Of a stretch of DNA of 64,000 bases, positions 43,656 to 52,856 are shown in pieces. A program made the position numbers and the translations under genes. The DNA comes from Seleniibacterium sp963677135 (lineage in GTDB: Bacteria > Desulfobacterota > Desulfuromonadia > Desulfuromonadales > Geopsychrobacteraceae), in the NCBI GenBank assembly GCA_963677135.2, contig CAXXLS010000017.1:1-64000 (forward strand), read 5' to 3'. Numbering within the stretch: position 1 is the stretch's first letter; each line of letters opens with the position of its first letter. The notes under the pieces were generated by a model. That model ran no database searches, was not told the origin of the DNA, and was given only the letters and a program-made list of their open reading frames with translations.

Positions 43656-45045
43656 TCTGGAACGGATCGCGAGAATTACCGGGGGGACCTTCTCCGGAAA
43701 GAAGACCAACTGCGCGGTGGCGGGAATCTCCACCGACAGCCGCAATATGGTGCCGGGAGCCTTGTTCATTCCCCTGCGCGGAGAGCGCTTCGATGGTCAC
43801 AACTACCTCAGTCAGGCGGTCAAGAACGGCGCCGCCGCATGTCTGAGCGAGGATGTCGTGGAAGGCCTCAGCGTCCCGGTTGTCCGGGTCGCGAATACCC
43901 TCAAGGCCCTCGGCGATATCGCCGCCGCCTGGCGCCTGCAGTTGCGCGGGCCGTTGATAGCGATTACCGGATCGGCCGGTAAGACCACCACCAAGGAGAT
44001 GCTGGCCAGCATCCTTGAACAGACCGGGCAGGGGCTCAAAACGGCGGGGAATTTCAACAACCTGATCGGTCTGCCCCTGACGCTGCTGCGCCTGACGGAG
44101 GGGGATCAATGGGCGGTGATCGAGATGGGGACCAGTGCCCTGGGAGAAATAGAGCGGCTTACGGAGATCGCCCAGCCGACCATCGGCATCATCACCAATG
44201 TCGGGCCTGCCCATCTGGCGACGCTCCATGGCCTGGATGGGGTGTCCAGGGCCAAAGGGGAGCTTTTTGCCGGCCTTAAGGGCGGAACGGCGGTCATCAA
44301 TCTCGACGATTCCCGGGTCGCCTGCCTGCCGGTGGCCAACGGGGTTAAGAAACTGACCTACGGGACTGCGGCCACGGCCGATGTGCGCGCTGTAAATATC
44401 GTCGCCGGTGACACGTCCACTTCTTTTGACCTGGTCATTGCCGGCCGTCGCGAGACCGTCAAGCTGTCGGTTCCTGGTGTCCACAATGTTCACAATGCTC
44501 TGGCGGCCGCCGCCGCGGCCAGCGACGTGGCCGTGCCTCTGGCGCTGATCGCGTCCGGTCTGGCCGGATTCACGCCGGTTCAGGGGCGTATGAACCTGAG
44601 TCCTTTGCCCTGCGGCGGCAGTTTGCTTGACGACAGTTACAATTCCAATCCGCTGTCGGCGAAAGCCGCACTGGCGGCCCTGGCCAACCTGAAAGGGGGC
44701 GGACGCCGGGTTGCGGTGCTGGGAGATATGCTGGAACTCGGCGCGAATGCGGCCGCTTTGCATGAGGACGTGGGGAGCGAAAGCGCCAAAGTCGCAGACC
44801 TGGTTATCGCCGTAGGCGAGTTTGCCGAAAATCTGTGCGCCGCCGCACGGCGGGCCGGATTACGGACAGACCAGGTGGTGGCTATGAACGATGCCGAAGA
44901 GGTCGTAGCCTATCTCAAGGAAAATCAACGCCCCGGGGATCTGATCCTGGTCAAGGGCTCAAGGGGAATCAGGCTGGACAAGGTTGCGGCAGCCCTGAGG
45001 CTGCCGGCTGCGGATTGCGCTGCGCAATCACAGAAAGGGAAGTGA
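43648..45045 (+). CDS. murF: UDP-MurNAc-tripeptide D-Ala-D-Ala ligase
   Basis: The 465-residue Mur ligase adds the D-Ala-D-Ala made by Ddl. It has the S-T-D-S-R-N motif near residue 29, the ATP loop I-T-G-S-A-G-K-T-T-T near 104, the N-N-x-I-G-x-P-L-T-L-L motif near 132, and D-S-Y-N-S-N-P near 328. ATG 43648 with GGAGG 5 nt upstream is chosen over earlier in-frame starts that lie within murE. Confidence 0.95.
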   Translation: MFDLERIARITGGTFSGKKTNCAVAGISTDSRNMVPGALFIPLRGERFDGHNYLSQAVKNGAAACLSEDVVEGLSVPVVRVANTLKALGDIAAAWRLQLRGPLIAITGSAGKTTTKEMLASILEQTGQGLKTAGNFNNLIGLPLTLLRLTEGDQWAVIEMGTSALGEIERLTEIAQPTIGIITNVGPAHLATLHGLDGVSRAKGELFAGLKGGTAVINLDDSRVACLPVANGVKKLTYGTAATADVRAVNIVAGDTSTSFDLVIAGRRETVKLSVPGVHNVHNALAAAAAASDVAVPLALIASGLAGFTPVQGRMNLSPLPCGGSLLDDSYNSNPLSAKAALAALANLKGGGRRVAVLGDMLELGANAAALHEDVGSESAKVADLVIAVGEFAENLCAAARRAGLRTDQVVAMNDAEEVVAYLKENQRPGDLILVKGSRGIRLDKVAAALRLPAADCAAQSQKGK

Positions 45046-45048
45046 CAG

Positions 45049-46125
45049 GTGCTTTATCACCTTTTATACCCGCTTCATACAGACTATTCGGTGTTGTACG
45101 TGTTCCGTTACATCACCTTCCGGACGATTTACGCGACCATCACGGCGCTGTTGATCTCGTTCATGATCGGTCCCTGGCTGATTGCCACGCTGCAGCGTCT
45201 CCAGATCGGCCAGTCGATCCGCAAGGTCGGTCCCGAATCCCATTTCGTCAAGGAAGGGACTCCGACCATGGGCGGCGCCCTGATCCTGCTGGCGATTATT
45301 CTGCCCACCCTGCTGTGGGCTGACCTGAGCAACCTCTATATCTGGGTGACCCTGCTGGTCACGGCCGGTTATGGCGCCGTCGGTTTCATCGATGATTACC
45401 TGAAGGTGATCCGCAAGAACAGTGACGGCATTTCGGCTCGCCAGAAAATGTTCTGGCAGATCGTCATCGCGGCCATAGCGTCATTGCTTCTTTACTTCAG
45501 CCCGGGTTTCGAGACCCATCTGAGTATTCCATTCTTCAAGAATGCCAATCCGGATCTGGGAGTGTTTTATATTCCCTTCGCCATCCTGGTGATGGTTGGC
45601 GCAAGCAACGCTGTCAACCTCACCGATGGCCTTGACGGGCTGGCCATCGGACCCATGATCATCGCGGCGGGGACCTTCCTCCTGCTTGCCTACCTAGCGG
45701 GGAATGCCCGGTTGGCGGCCTACCTGCAGATCACCAGTATCCAGGGGGCCGGGGAACTGGCCATTCTGTGCGGTGCCATGATCGGTGCCGGACTCGGGTT
45801 TCTCTGGTTCAACAGTTATCCGGCCCAGGTTTTCATGGGGGATGTCGGCAGTTTGTCCCTGGGGGGAGCCCTGGGGGTGGTTGCGGTGATTACCAAGAAT
45901 GAATTCCTGCTGGTTATCGTCGGTGGGATTTTCGTCATCGAGGCTCTTTCGGTCATCGTCCAGGTCACCTCTTTCCGTTACTGGGGGCGCCGGGTTTTTC
46001 GCATGGCACCGATTCATCATCACTTTGAACTCAAGGGCTGGCCTGAACCGAAGATTATCGTGCGGTTCTGGATCATCAGCATCATCCTGGCCCTGATTGC
46101 CCTTTCGACACTGAAATTGAGATGA
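45049..46125 (+). CDS. mraY: phospho-MurNAc-pentapeptide transferase MraY
   Basis: The 358-residue integral membrane enzyme (about ten segments) forms lipid I from UDP-MurNAc-pentapeptide and undecaprenyl phosphate. Catalytic and signature motifs include G-T-P-T-M-G-G near residue 70, F-I-D-D-Y near 113, N-L-T-D-G-L-D-G-L near 190 and the H-H-H-F-E-L-K-G loop near 325. The start is GTG 45049, 3 bp after murF. Its end overlaps murD by ATGA. Confidence 0.95.
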   Translation: MLYHLLYPLHTDYSVLYVFRYITFRTIYATITALLISFMIGPWLIATLQRLQIGQSIRKVGPESHFVKEGTPTMGGALILLAIILPTLLWADLSNLYIWVTLLVTAGYGAVGFIDDYLKVIRKNSDGISARQKMFWQIVIAAIASLLLYFSPGFETHLSIPFFKNANPDLGVFYIPFAILVMVGASNAVNLTDGLDGLAIGPMIIAAGTFLLLAYLAGNARLAAYLQITSIQGAGELAILCGAMIGAGLGFLWFNSYPAQVFMGDVGSLSLGGALGVVAVITKNEFLLVIVGGIFVIEALSVIVQVTSFRYWGRRVFRMAPIHHHFELKGWPEPKIIVRFWIISIILALIALSTLKLR

Positions 46126-47492
46126 AACAAAACTTTACCAATCAGCGTGTTGTGGTTGTCGGCGCCGGCCTCAGTGGTCAGGCGCTGGTGCGCTTTCTGC
46201 TCGAGCGGGGCGCGACCGTGGCCCTGTCCGACCAGCGCAGCGCCGACCGGCTCGCGGGTTTAGAGGTCCTGGACGGGCTGCCGGTTCGAAAGGATTTCGG
46301 CGGTCACACTCTGGAACTGTTTGAACAGGCCGATCTGGTGGCCCTGAGCCCGGGAGTTCCCCTTCATATCGAACCTCTGGTTCGGGCGCGCTCCTGTAAT
46401 ATTCCGATCCTGGGTGAGGTGGAACTGGCGAGCAGAGAGATCGTGGCGCCCCTGATCGGTATCACAGGAACCAACGGGAAATCGACCACCACCAGCCTGG
46501 TTGGGGAAATTTTGGAACGCTGCGGGCAGCGCGTTTTCGTCGGGGGGAACCTCGGAACTCCCCTGGTCGAAGCCTGCTCCAGGGATCTTGATGCCGTGGT
46601 CGTCGAATTGTCGTCTTTTCAGCTGGAAACCATCGACCGGTTCAGACCTGCGATCGCTCTGCTGCTCAACCTGAGTCCGGATCACTTGGACCGCTATCCC
46701 GACCTGGACAGTTACTTCCAGGCAAAAATGAATCTGTTTCGGAACATGACCGACCAGGACTATGCCGTTTTAAATGCTGATGATCCCGATATCTGCCGGC
46801 TGGCCGGGCAAATCAGTGCCCGCAAGGTCTGGTTTTCCTCAAGTGGTCGCGATATCGCCGGCATGGTGCGCCATCGGGACAGGCTGATCTGGAACTGGCA
46901 GGGGGCCGACCTGGAGTTCCCCCTCACCGAAATGCAGCTGACCGGTGAGCACAATGTCGAAAATGCCATGGCCGCCATGGCTGCGGCGCTTTTGCATGGC
47001 TGCCCGGCAGAACAGAGCTGGCTTGCGGTATGCCGTTTCGGCGGGCTGGAACATCGCATGGAGCTGGTCAAAACCGTCAACGGCGTGAGCTGGATTAACG
47101 ACTCAAAAGGGACGAATGTCGGCAGTGTCGTCAAGAGCCTCGCCGGCCTCAAGCCGGGGGCGACCCTGATTGCCGGCGGCAAGCATAAAGGGGCCTCCTA
47201 TGCGCCGCTGAGACCGCTTCTCGAGCAGAAGGTGAAGCACCTGATCCTGATCGGGGAAGCGGCCGAGATTATGGCCGGCGAGTTGGCGGGAGCCTGTGAA
47301 ATCAGAATGGCAGCCAACATGGAGACCGCCGTCAGGCTTGCCTACGTGCTGACCGGTGCGGGTCATGATGTCCTGTTGTCACCGGCCTGTTCCAGCTATG
47401 ACATGTACCGGAGTTACGAAGAGCGCGGACATGATTTCGCCAGGCTGGTCGACGCCTTGCCGGAAAAAGGGGGAACCGATGATGCGGCGTGA
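46122..47492 (+). CDS. murD: UDP-MurNAc-L-Ala D-glutamate ligase
   Basis: The 456-residue Mur ligase adds D-glutamate to UDP-MurNAc-L-Ala. It has an N-terminal Rossmann motif V-V-G-A-G-L-S-G near residue 12, the ATP loop G-I-T-G-T-N-G-K-S-T-T near 112, N-L-S-P-D-H-L-D-R-Y near 184, and the late S-P-A-C-S-S-Y-D motif. It overlaps mraY by four bases and ftsW by 14. Confidence 0.95.
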   Translation: MKQNFTNQRVVVVGAGLSGQALVRFLLERGATVALSDQRSADRLAGLEVLDGLPVRKDFGGHTLELFEQADLVALSPGVPLHIEPLVRARSCNIPILGEVELASREIVAPLIGITGTNGKSTTTSLVGEILERCGQRVFVGGNLGTPLVEACSRDLDAVVVELSSFQLETIDRFRPAIALLLNLSPDHLDRYPDLDSYFQAKMNLFRNMTDQDYAVLNADDPDICRLAGQISARKVWFSSSGRDIAGMVRHRDRLIWNWQGADLEFPLTEMQLTGEHNVENAMAAMAAALLHGCPAEQSWLAVCRFGGLEHRMELVKTVNGVSWINDSKGTNVGSVVKSLAGLKPGATLIAGGKHKGASYAPLRPLLEQKVKHLILIGEAAEIMAGELAGACEIRMAANMETAVRLAYVLTGAGHDVLLSPACSSYDMYRSYEERGHDFARLVDALPEKGGTDDAA

Positions 47493-48579
47493 TGTCGATA
47501 CCTCGATTCTGGTCGTGACCGTAGCCCTGACCTGCATCGGGGTCGTCATGGTCTATTCGTCATCGGCCATTATGGCGGCAGAGCGATTTCATGACGGATT
47601 CTATTTTTTGAAAAGGCAGCTGGCTTATACCCTGGTCGGTTTCATCATGATGGCGGCAGCGACCTATTTCAAATATGAAAACTGGCGGAAACTGGCTGTG
47701 GTCAGCTTGTTCGCCAGTATCGCGCTGCTGATTCTGCTGTTTATCCCCGGGCTTGGGGTGCGGGTCGGTGGAGCCATGCGCTGGTTGCGACTGCCCGGTC
47801 TGACACTGCAGCCGGCTGAGCTGGTCAAGCTGGCCATGGTCCTCTACCTGGCCCATTCCCTGACCCGGAAAAAGGAGAAGGTGAGGTCTCTGTCGAAGGG
47901 CTACCTGCCCTATATGATCGTGCTTGGGGTGCTGTTGCTGATCCTGCTGAAACAGCCGGATCTCGGCAGTGCCATGATTATCGCCGGGGTGTCCCTGGGG
48001 ATGCTGATTGTGGCCGGAGTGCGCTGGCTGTATATCCTGCCGACCATTCTGATGTCCCTGCCGGTTCTCTATTTTCTGGTGATGCAGGTCGACTACCGCC
48101 GCCGCCGGATCATGGCCTTCCTCGACCCCTGGGATGATCCATTTGACACCGGTTTTCAGATCATTCAGAGCCTGGTCGCCTTCGGCAAGGGGGGCGTTTT
48201 CGGCCAGGGACTCGGCATCGGTGAGCAGAAACTGTTCTATCTGCCCGAAGCGCATACCGATTTCATTTTTTCGGTGATCGGAGAAGAACTGGGACTGGTC
48301 GGCGTGGTGATCGTGGCCGCCCTGTTTTTGACCCTGGTCCTCTGCGGTATCAGGATTGCCCTGAACTGCCAGGAGCCCTTCGGTCGCAACCTCGCATTCG
48401 GCTTAAGTCTGCTGATCGGACTCGAGGCGTTTGTCAACCTCGCGGTGTGCATGGGGCTGCTGCCGACCAAGGGGCTGGCGCTGCCGTTTATTTCCTATGG
48501 CGGGACCAGCCTGGTGGTCTGCCTGGTGGCGGTGGGAATTCTGCTGAACATCTCGGCGTCCATCGGGAGGCAGCCATGA
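47479..48579 (+). CDS. ftsW: septal peptidoglycan glycosyltransferase FtsW
   Basis: The 366-residue SEDS protein has about ten membrane segments. Motifs are W-L-R-L-P-G-L-T-L-Q-P-A-E-L-V-K near residue 94, the K-Q-P-D-L-G-S-A motif near 158 and the C-terminal P-F-I-S-Y-G-G-T-S-L. It polymerises lipid II at the septum with FtsI. ATG 47479, with GGGGG 5 nt upstream, lies inside the murD end. The stop overlaps murG by ATGA. Confidence 0.95.
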   Translation: MMRRDVDTSILVVTVALTCIGVVMVYSSSAIMAAERFHDGFYFLKRQLAYTLVGFIMMAAATYFKYENWRKLAVVSLFASIALLILLFIPGLGVRVGGAMRWLRLPGLTLQPAELVKLAMVLYLAHSLTRKKEKVRSLSKGYLPYMIVLGVLLLILLKQPDLGSAMIIAGVSLGMLIVAGVRWLYILPTILMSLPVLYFLVMQVDYRRRRIMAFLDPWDDPFDTGFQIIQSLVAFGKGGVFGQGLGIGEQKLFYLPEAHTDFIFSVIGEELGLVGVVIVAALFLTLVLCGIRIALNCQEPFGRNLAFGLSLLIGLEAFVNLAVCMGLLPTKGLALPFISYGGTSLVVCLVAVGILLNISASIGRQP

Positions 48580-49652
48580 GGCTGTTGCTGGCTGGTGGCG
48601 GTACCGGCGGCCACTTGTTCCCGGCGGTCGCCCTGGCCCAACTGCTGTTGCGCCAGGACGCCGCGGCTGAGGTTCTTTTCGTCGGGACAAAGCGCGGTCT
48701 GGAGTACCGTCTGCTGCCGAAGCTGGGCCTGCCCCTGGCGACTGTTGACATGGTTGGCGTCGTCGGGCGCGGCTGGCGTGGCCGCCTGGAGCTGGGACCC
48801 AAATTGCTGAAAAGCCTGGGGCAGGCCAGAGGCATACTGAAAAAGTTTCGGCCCGATCTTGTCATTGGGGTGGGGGGGTATGCATCGGTGCCGGTGCTGG
48901 CTGCCGCCAAGCTGACGGGCATACCTTATGTGATTCATGAGCAGAACGCCATGCCCGGGTTGAGCAACCGTCTCCTCGGTAAGGGGGCAAGAAGGGTCTT
49001 CCTGTCGTTCCCCGAGAGTGGGGCCGGGTTTGCCGAAGACCGCATTCTGGTGACCGGGAACCCTCTGCGCGAGGGCTTGGAGCAGGTCAGCGCGGATCTC
49101 CCGGAACCCGGGAAACTCCTTATCTTCGGGGGAAGCCGCGGGGCCAGGGCGATCAATCATGCCGTTATGGAGATGCTCTCTCTGCTCAAGGAATGGCCGG
49201 AGAGACCGGACATCCTTCACCAGACCGGCGAAGAAGACCTCGCGGACGTGAAGGCCGCGTACCGGCAGGCCGGACTTGATGACCGTCAGGTGGTTCCGTT
49301 TATCGAGGATATGGCCGCTGCCTACGATTCCGCCAGCCTGGTCGTCTGCCGGGCCGGAGCGACCACTCTGGCGGAATTGGCGGTCACCGGGCGACCTGCG
49401 ATCCTGATCCCTTTTCCCTTCGCGGCGGCGGATCATCAGACGGTTAACGCCCGGGCCGTGGAAAAGGCGGGGGCCGCCGAGGTTCTGGTGCAGAAAGATC
49501 TCACTGCTGAAGCCCTGGCCATGAAGATCCAGATCCTGTTCGGTGACCGGGAGCGACTGCGGGTCATGGCGGCCTGCGGACGCGCCATCGGGCACCCCGG
49601 GGCTGCGGAAAAAATACTGAATGAGTGCCGCCTGCTGGCCGGCGCGCAATAG
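48576..49652 (+). CDS. murG: lipid II synthase MurG
   Basis: The 358-residue GT28 glycosyltransferase adds GlcNAc to lipid I on the inner membrane face. It starts with L-A-G-G-G-T-G-G-H-L-F-P, has H-E-Q-N-A-x-P-G near residue 124, and C-R-A-G-A-T-T-L-A-E-L near 258, which contacts UDP-GlcNAc. ATG 48576 has GGGAGG upstream and overlaps the ftsW stop. Confidence 0.95.
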   Translation: MRLLLAGGGTGGHLFPAVALAQLLLRQDAAAEVLFVGTKRGLEYRLLPKLGLPLATVDMVGVVGRGWRGRLELGPKLLKSLGQARGILKKFRPDLVIGVGGYASVPVLAAAKLTGIPYVIHEQNAMPGLSNRLLGKGARRVFLSFPESGAGFAEDRILVTGNPLREGLEQVSADLPEPGKLLIFGGSRGARAINHAVMEMLSLLKEWPERPDILHQTGEEDLADVKAAYRQAGLDDRQVVPFIEDMAAAYDSASLVVCRAGATTLAELAVTGRPAILIPFPFAAADHQTVNARAVEKAGAAEVLVQKDLTAEALAMKIQILFGDRERLRVMAACGRAIGHPGAAEKILNECRLLAGAQ

Positions 49653-49666
49653 AACGGAGACGGTTC

Positions 49667-51052
49667 ATGTATGGACGCATAAAAAAGATACATTTTGTCG
49701 GCATCGGCGGCATCGGTATGAGTGGTATTGCCGAGCTGCTGCTGAATCAGGGGTATCGTGTCTCCGGTTCCGATCTGCGCGAATCCGATACCACCCGGCG
49801 CCTGGCGGAGCTGGGGGGCGAGATCATCATCGGGCATCAGGCGGAAAATGTTCACGAGGTCGATGTGGTGGTGACGTCAACGGCGGTCAAATCGAGCAAT
49901 CCGGAAGTTGTCGAAGCACACAAGCAGCATATTGCGGTTATCCCGAGAGCGGAAATGCTCGCTGAACTGATGCGCATGAAATACGGCATCGCCATTGCCG
50001 GAACCCATGGCAAAACCACTACTACCAGCATGATGGCGCTGATCCTGTTTCATGCTGGGATCGATCCGACCGCGGTTATCGGCGGCAAACTGGATGCCTT
50101 CGGATCCAACGCCAAATTGGGGCGGGGGAAATTCCTGGTGGCCGAGGCGGATGAGTCGGACGGGTCGTTCATGCATCTGTCCCCAACCATCGCCGTGGTG
50201 ACCAATATCGATGAGGATCATCTCGATTATTATTCAGGGATCGATGAAATTAAAGAGATCTTCATCAATTTCATCAACAAGGTCCCGTTTTATGGACGGG
50301 CCGTCCTGTGTCTGGAGGACCGGAACGTTCAGGACATTCTGCCTGAAGTCAAAAAACGCTACACCACCTACGGGTTTACCTCCCAGGCCGATTTCTATGC
50401 CGATGAGATTACCCATCGCCAGGGGCGGACCAGTTTTACCGCTTACCACCAGGGTGAGGAGCTGGGCCGGGTATCCTTCCGTATGCCGGGGCGGCATAAC
50501 GTCCTGAATGCTCTTTCCGTTATCGCCGTGGCCCATGAACTGGAAATTCCCTTTCCGACGGTCATTGGCGGGTTCCGGAATTTTGGCGGGCTGCAGCGCC
50601 GCTTCCAGGTGCGTGACGAGGTGGGGGGCATCATGCTCGTCGATGACTACGGGCATCATCCCGCCGAAATCAGGGCCACCCTCGGGGCTGCCAAAAGCGG
50701 TTGGAGCAAGCGGGTCGTCGCCGTCTTCCAGCCCCATCGTTTCAGCCGTACCGAGGCGCTGTTCCAGGAGTTTCTGACCGCTTTCTACCAGGCCGATCTG
50801 CTGATCGTCACCGATGTCTACGCCGCCGGAGAGGAGCCCATTGAAGGCGCAACCGGGGAAGCTCTGGCCGCAGGGATCGCCAGCCACGGCCACAAGGAAG
50901 TGACGTTCCTGCCCAGCCTCGAGGAGGTGAGTCAGCATGTCGCAGAGATCGCTGAGCCGGGCGACATGGTGGTCACCCTGGGCGCCGGCAATGTCAACCA
51001 GGTCTGCACCCGGGTGGCTGAGCTGCTGAAGCAGAAGGGGTTGCAGCCGTGA
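49667..51052 (+). CDS. murC: UDP-MurNAc L-alanine ligase
   Basis: The 461-residue Mur ligase adds L-alanine to UDP-MurNAc. It begins with the I-H-F-V-G-I-G-G-I-G-M-S-G nucleotide motif, has the ATP loop A-G-T-H-G-K-T-T-T-T near residue 112, and D-D-Y-G-H-H-P near 328. ATG 49667 has GGAG upstream; the frame is open earlier inside murG. It ends in GTGA overlap with ddl; murB, often found here, is missing. Confidence 0.95.
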   Translation: MYGRIKKIHFVGIGGIGMSGIAELLLNQGYRVSGSDLRESDTTRRLAELGGEIIIGHQAENVHEVDVVVTSTAVKSSNPEVVEAHKQHIAVIPRAEMLAELMRMKYGIAIAGTHGKTTTTSMMALILFHAGIDPTAVIGGKLDAFGSNAKLGRGKFLVAEADESDGSFMHLSPTIAVVTNIDEDHLDYYSGIDEIKEIFINFINKVPFYGRAVLCLEDRNVQDILPEVKKRYTTYGFTSQADFYADEITHRQGRTSFTAYHQGEELGRVSFRMPGRHNVLNALSVIAVAHELEIPFPTVIGGFRNFGGLQRRFQVRDEVGGIMLVDDYGHHPAEIRATLGAAKSGWSKRVVAVFQPHRFSRTEALFQEFLTAFYQADLLIVTDVYAAGEEPIEGATGEALAAGIASHGHKEVTFLPSLEEVSQHVAEIAEPGDMVVTLGAGNVNQVCTRVAELLKQKGLQP

Positions 51053-51984
51053 GCCGTTTCAGCCGCAGCGACATGCTCAAAAAGAGAGTTGCCGTCCTGA
51101 TGGGCGGCCTGTCAGCGGAACGGGAGGTCTCGCTGAAGACCGGGAACGCTGCTCTCAAAGCACTGCAGCAGCGTGGGTATGATGCGGTTCCCATCGATGC
51201 GGACCGAACCCTGCCAGAGCAGTTGCGCCGGGCTGGCATCGAGGTTGCTTTTATCGCTCTGCACGGGCGCTACGGCGAGGACGGGACGATCCAGGGGTTA
51301 CTTGAAATTCTCGGCATCCCCTATACCGGGAGCGGGGTCGCAACCTCCGGAATCGCCATCGACAAGGTGCTGACCAAGCAGCTGTGGATGTTCCACCGGC
51401 TGCCGACCCCGGCATTCGACTTCATCCGCCCGGGAGACAGCACCGATGATCTTTTCCAGCGCTGCACCAAGCTTCCCCTGGTGGTCAAGCCGTCACGGGA
51501 AGGTTCGACCATCGGCATCACCATCGCCAGGAATCGTGATGAGCTGCAGCAGGGGATTAATGAGGCCGCCCGGCTCGACGGGACCGTCCTGATAGAAGAG
51601 TTTATCGACGGGGACGAGTTGACCGTCTCGGTCCTCAACGGTGTCGCCCTGCCGATTATCAAAATCGTGCCTAAAAGCGGTTTTTACGACTACCAGGCGA
51701 AATATCTCAGTGGCGATACCGAATACCTGTTGCCCGCTCCATTGGCTCCGGAGCTTTACCGCAGGGTTCAGCAGACCGCGGAGGCCGCCTGTCAGGTCCT
51801 TGGATGCCGGGGTGCGGCCCGGGTCGATTTCATGATCACTGGTGAACAGTTTTACTGTATTGAGGTGAACACCATTCCCGGAATGACGGAAACCAGCCTG
51901 TTGCCCAAAGCGGCCAGCGCCGAAGGTCTGTCGTTTCCGGACCTGGTCGAGCAGATCCTGCTCGATGCGGACCTCGATAAATAG
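51049..51984 (+). CDS. ddl: D-alanine-D-alanine ligase
   Basis: The 311-residue ATP-grasp ligase joins two D-alanines for MurF. It has V-L-M-G-G-x-S-A-E-R-E-V-S near residue 16, H-G-R-Y-G-E-D-G-T-I-Q-G near 71, and the C-terminal E-V-N-T-x-P-G-M-T motif with its metal ligands near 271. Start GTG 51049 overlaps the murC stop; an in-frame ATG at 51073 is an alternative. Confidence 0.93.
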   Translation: MSRFSRSDMLKKRVAVLMGGLSAEREVSLKTGNAALKALQQRGYDAVPIDADRTLPEQLRRAGIEVAFIALHGRYGEDGTIQGLLEILGIPYTGSGVATSGIAIDKVLTKQLWMFHRLPTPAFDFIRPGDSTDDLFQRCTKLPLVVKPSREGSTIGITIARNRDELQQGINEAARLDGTVLIEEFIDGDELTVSVLNGVALPIIKIVPKSGFYDYQAKYLSGDTEYLLPAPLAPELYRRVQQTAEAACQVLGCRGAARVDFMITGEQFYCIEVNTIPGMTETSLLPKAASAEGLSFPDLVEQILLDADLDK

Positions 51985-51992
51985 GGAGAACC

Positions 51993-52841
51993 ATGCGGGA
52001 TCTGAAACGCCAGAATCAGAAAACCAGAAAGGTTCGCAGCAATCGGCGCAAGAAGGAGCGCAGGCAGCTCGACCTGCGGAAGCTGCTGCACCGCACCCTG
52101 AGAATCTGCGTTGCCCTGTTCAGCCTGGTGCTGCTGGTGACGGGCAGTTTCTTTTTCGTTCAGTTTCTGATGGCGTCCGATCTGTTCCGGGTCGATCAGG
52201 TTGAAGTGGTTGGGAACTCCCGGCTCAGTGCGGAACAGACCGTGGCCCTTTCGGACATCCAGTACGGGGTCAACACCTTCAGCCTGGATCTCGACATGAT
52301 CGGGCACAAAATCGAGGAAAATCCCTGGATCGAAACGGCACGGGTGCAGCGGATCTTTCCCCGCAAGGTTCTCGTCACCCTGACGGAAAGGGAGCCGGTG
52401 GCGATTATCAACCTGGGCTATCTTTACTACCTGGACGCCCGGGGGGAGATATTCAAGGTTCTCGATGCCCGGGACAGTCTCGATTATCCGGTGATTACCG
52501 GGTTCGATTATGAGAAAGCTCAGCGGCATGACCCTGAGTACGCAAAGAAACTGGAAACCATTGTCACGCTGATTGAAGAGTTGAGAACCCGATCCATCGT
52601 CAACCTGGAACAGGTATCGGAAATTCATCAGAACCGGGAAGGCGGGTTGACCCTGTTCACCCTGCAAAACGGCGTTGAAATCCGCCTGGGATGGGATGGT
52701 TTTAGCAAAAAGATTGATCGGCTTGAGCGCATTTATGCACAGCTTCAACCCAAGCTGAATATCCTTGATTATATCGATTTAAATGTTGATGAAAAAGTCA
52801 TTGTGAGAATTGAACGGTCGGTAAAAACGGCCAAAAGCTGA
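51993..52841 (+). CDS. ftsQ: cell division protein FtsQ
   Basis: The 282-residue bitopic protein has a very basic cytoplasmic tail (about 1-35), one membrane segment (about 38-60), and a POTRA domain beginning F-R-V-D-Q-V-E-V-V-G-N near residue 65, followed by the FtsQ beta domain. It recruits FtsL/FtsB and regulates septal synthesis. It lies 8 bp after ddl and 15 bp before ftsA. Confidence 0.9.
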   Translation: MRDLKRQNQKTRKVRSNRRKKERRQLDLRKLLHRTLRICVALFSLVLLVTGSFFFVQFLMASDLFRVDQVEVVGNSRLSAEQTVALSDIQYGVNTFSLDLDMIGHKIEENPWIETARVQRIFPRKVLVTLTEREPVAIINLGYLYYLDARGEIFKVLDARDSLDYPVITGFDYEKAQRHDPEYAKKLETIVTLIEELRTRSIVNLEQVSEIHQNREGGLTLFTLQNGVEIRLGWDGFSKKIDRLERIYAQLQPKLNILDYIDLNVDEKVIVRIERSVKTAKS

Positions 52842-52856
52842 TACCAAGGGGGTGTC

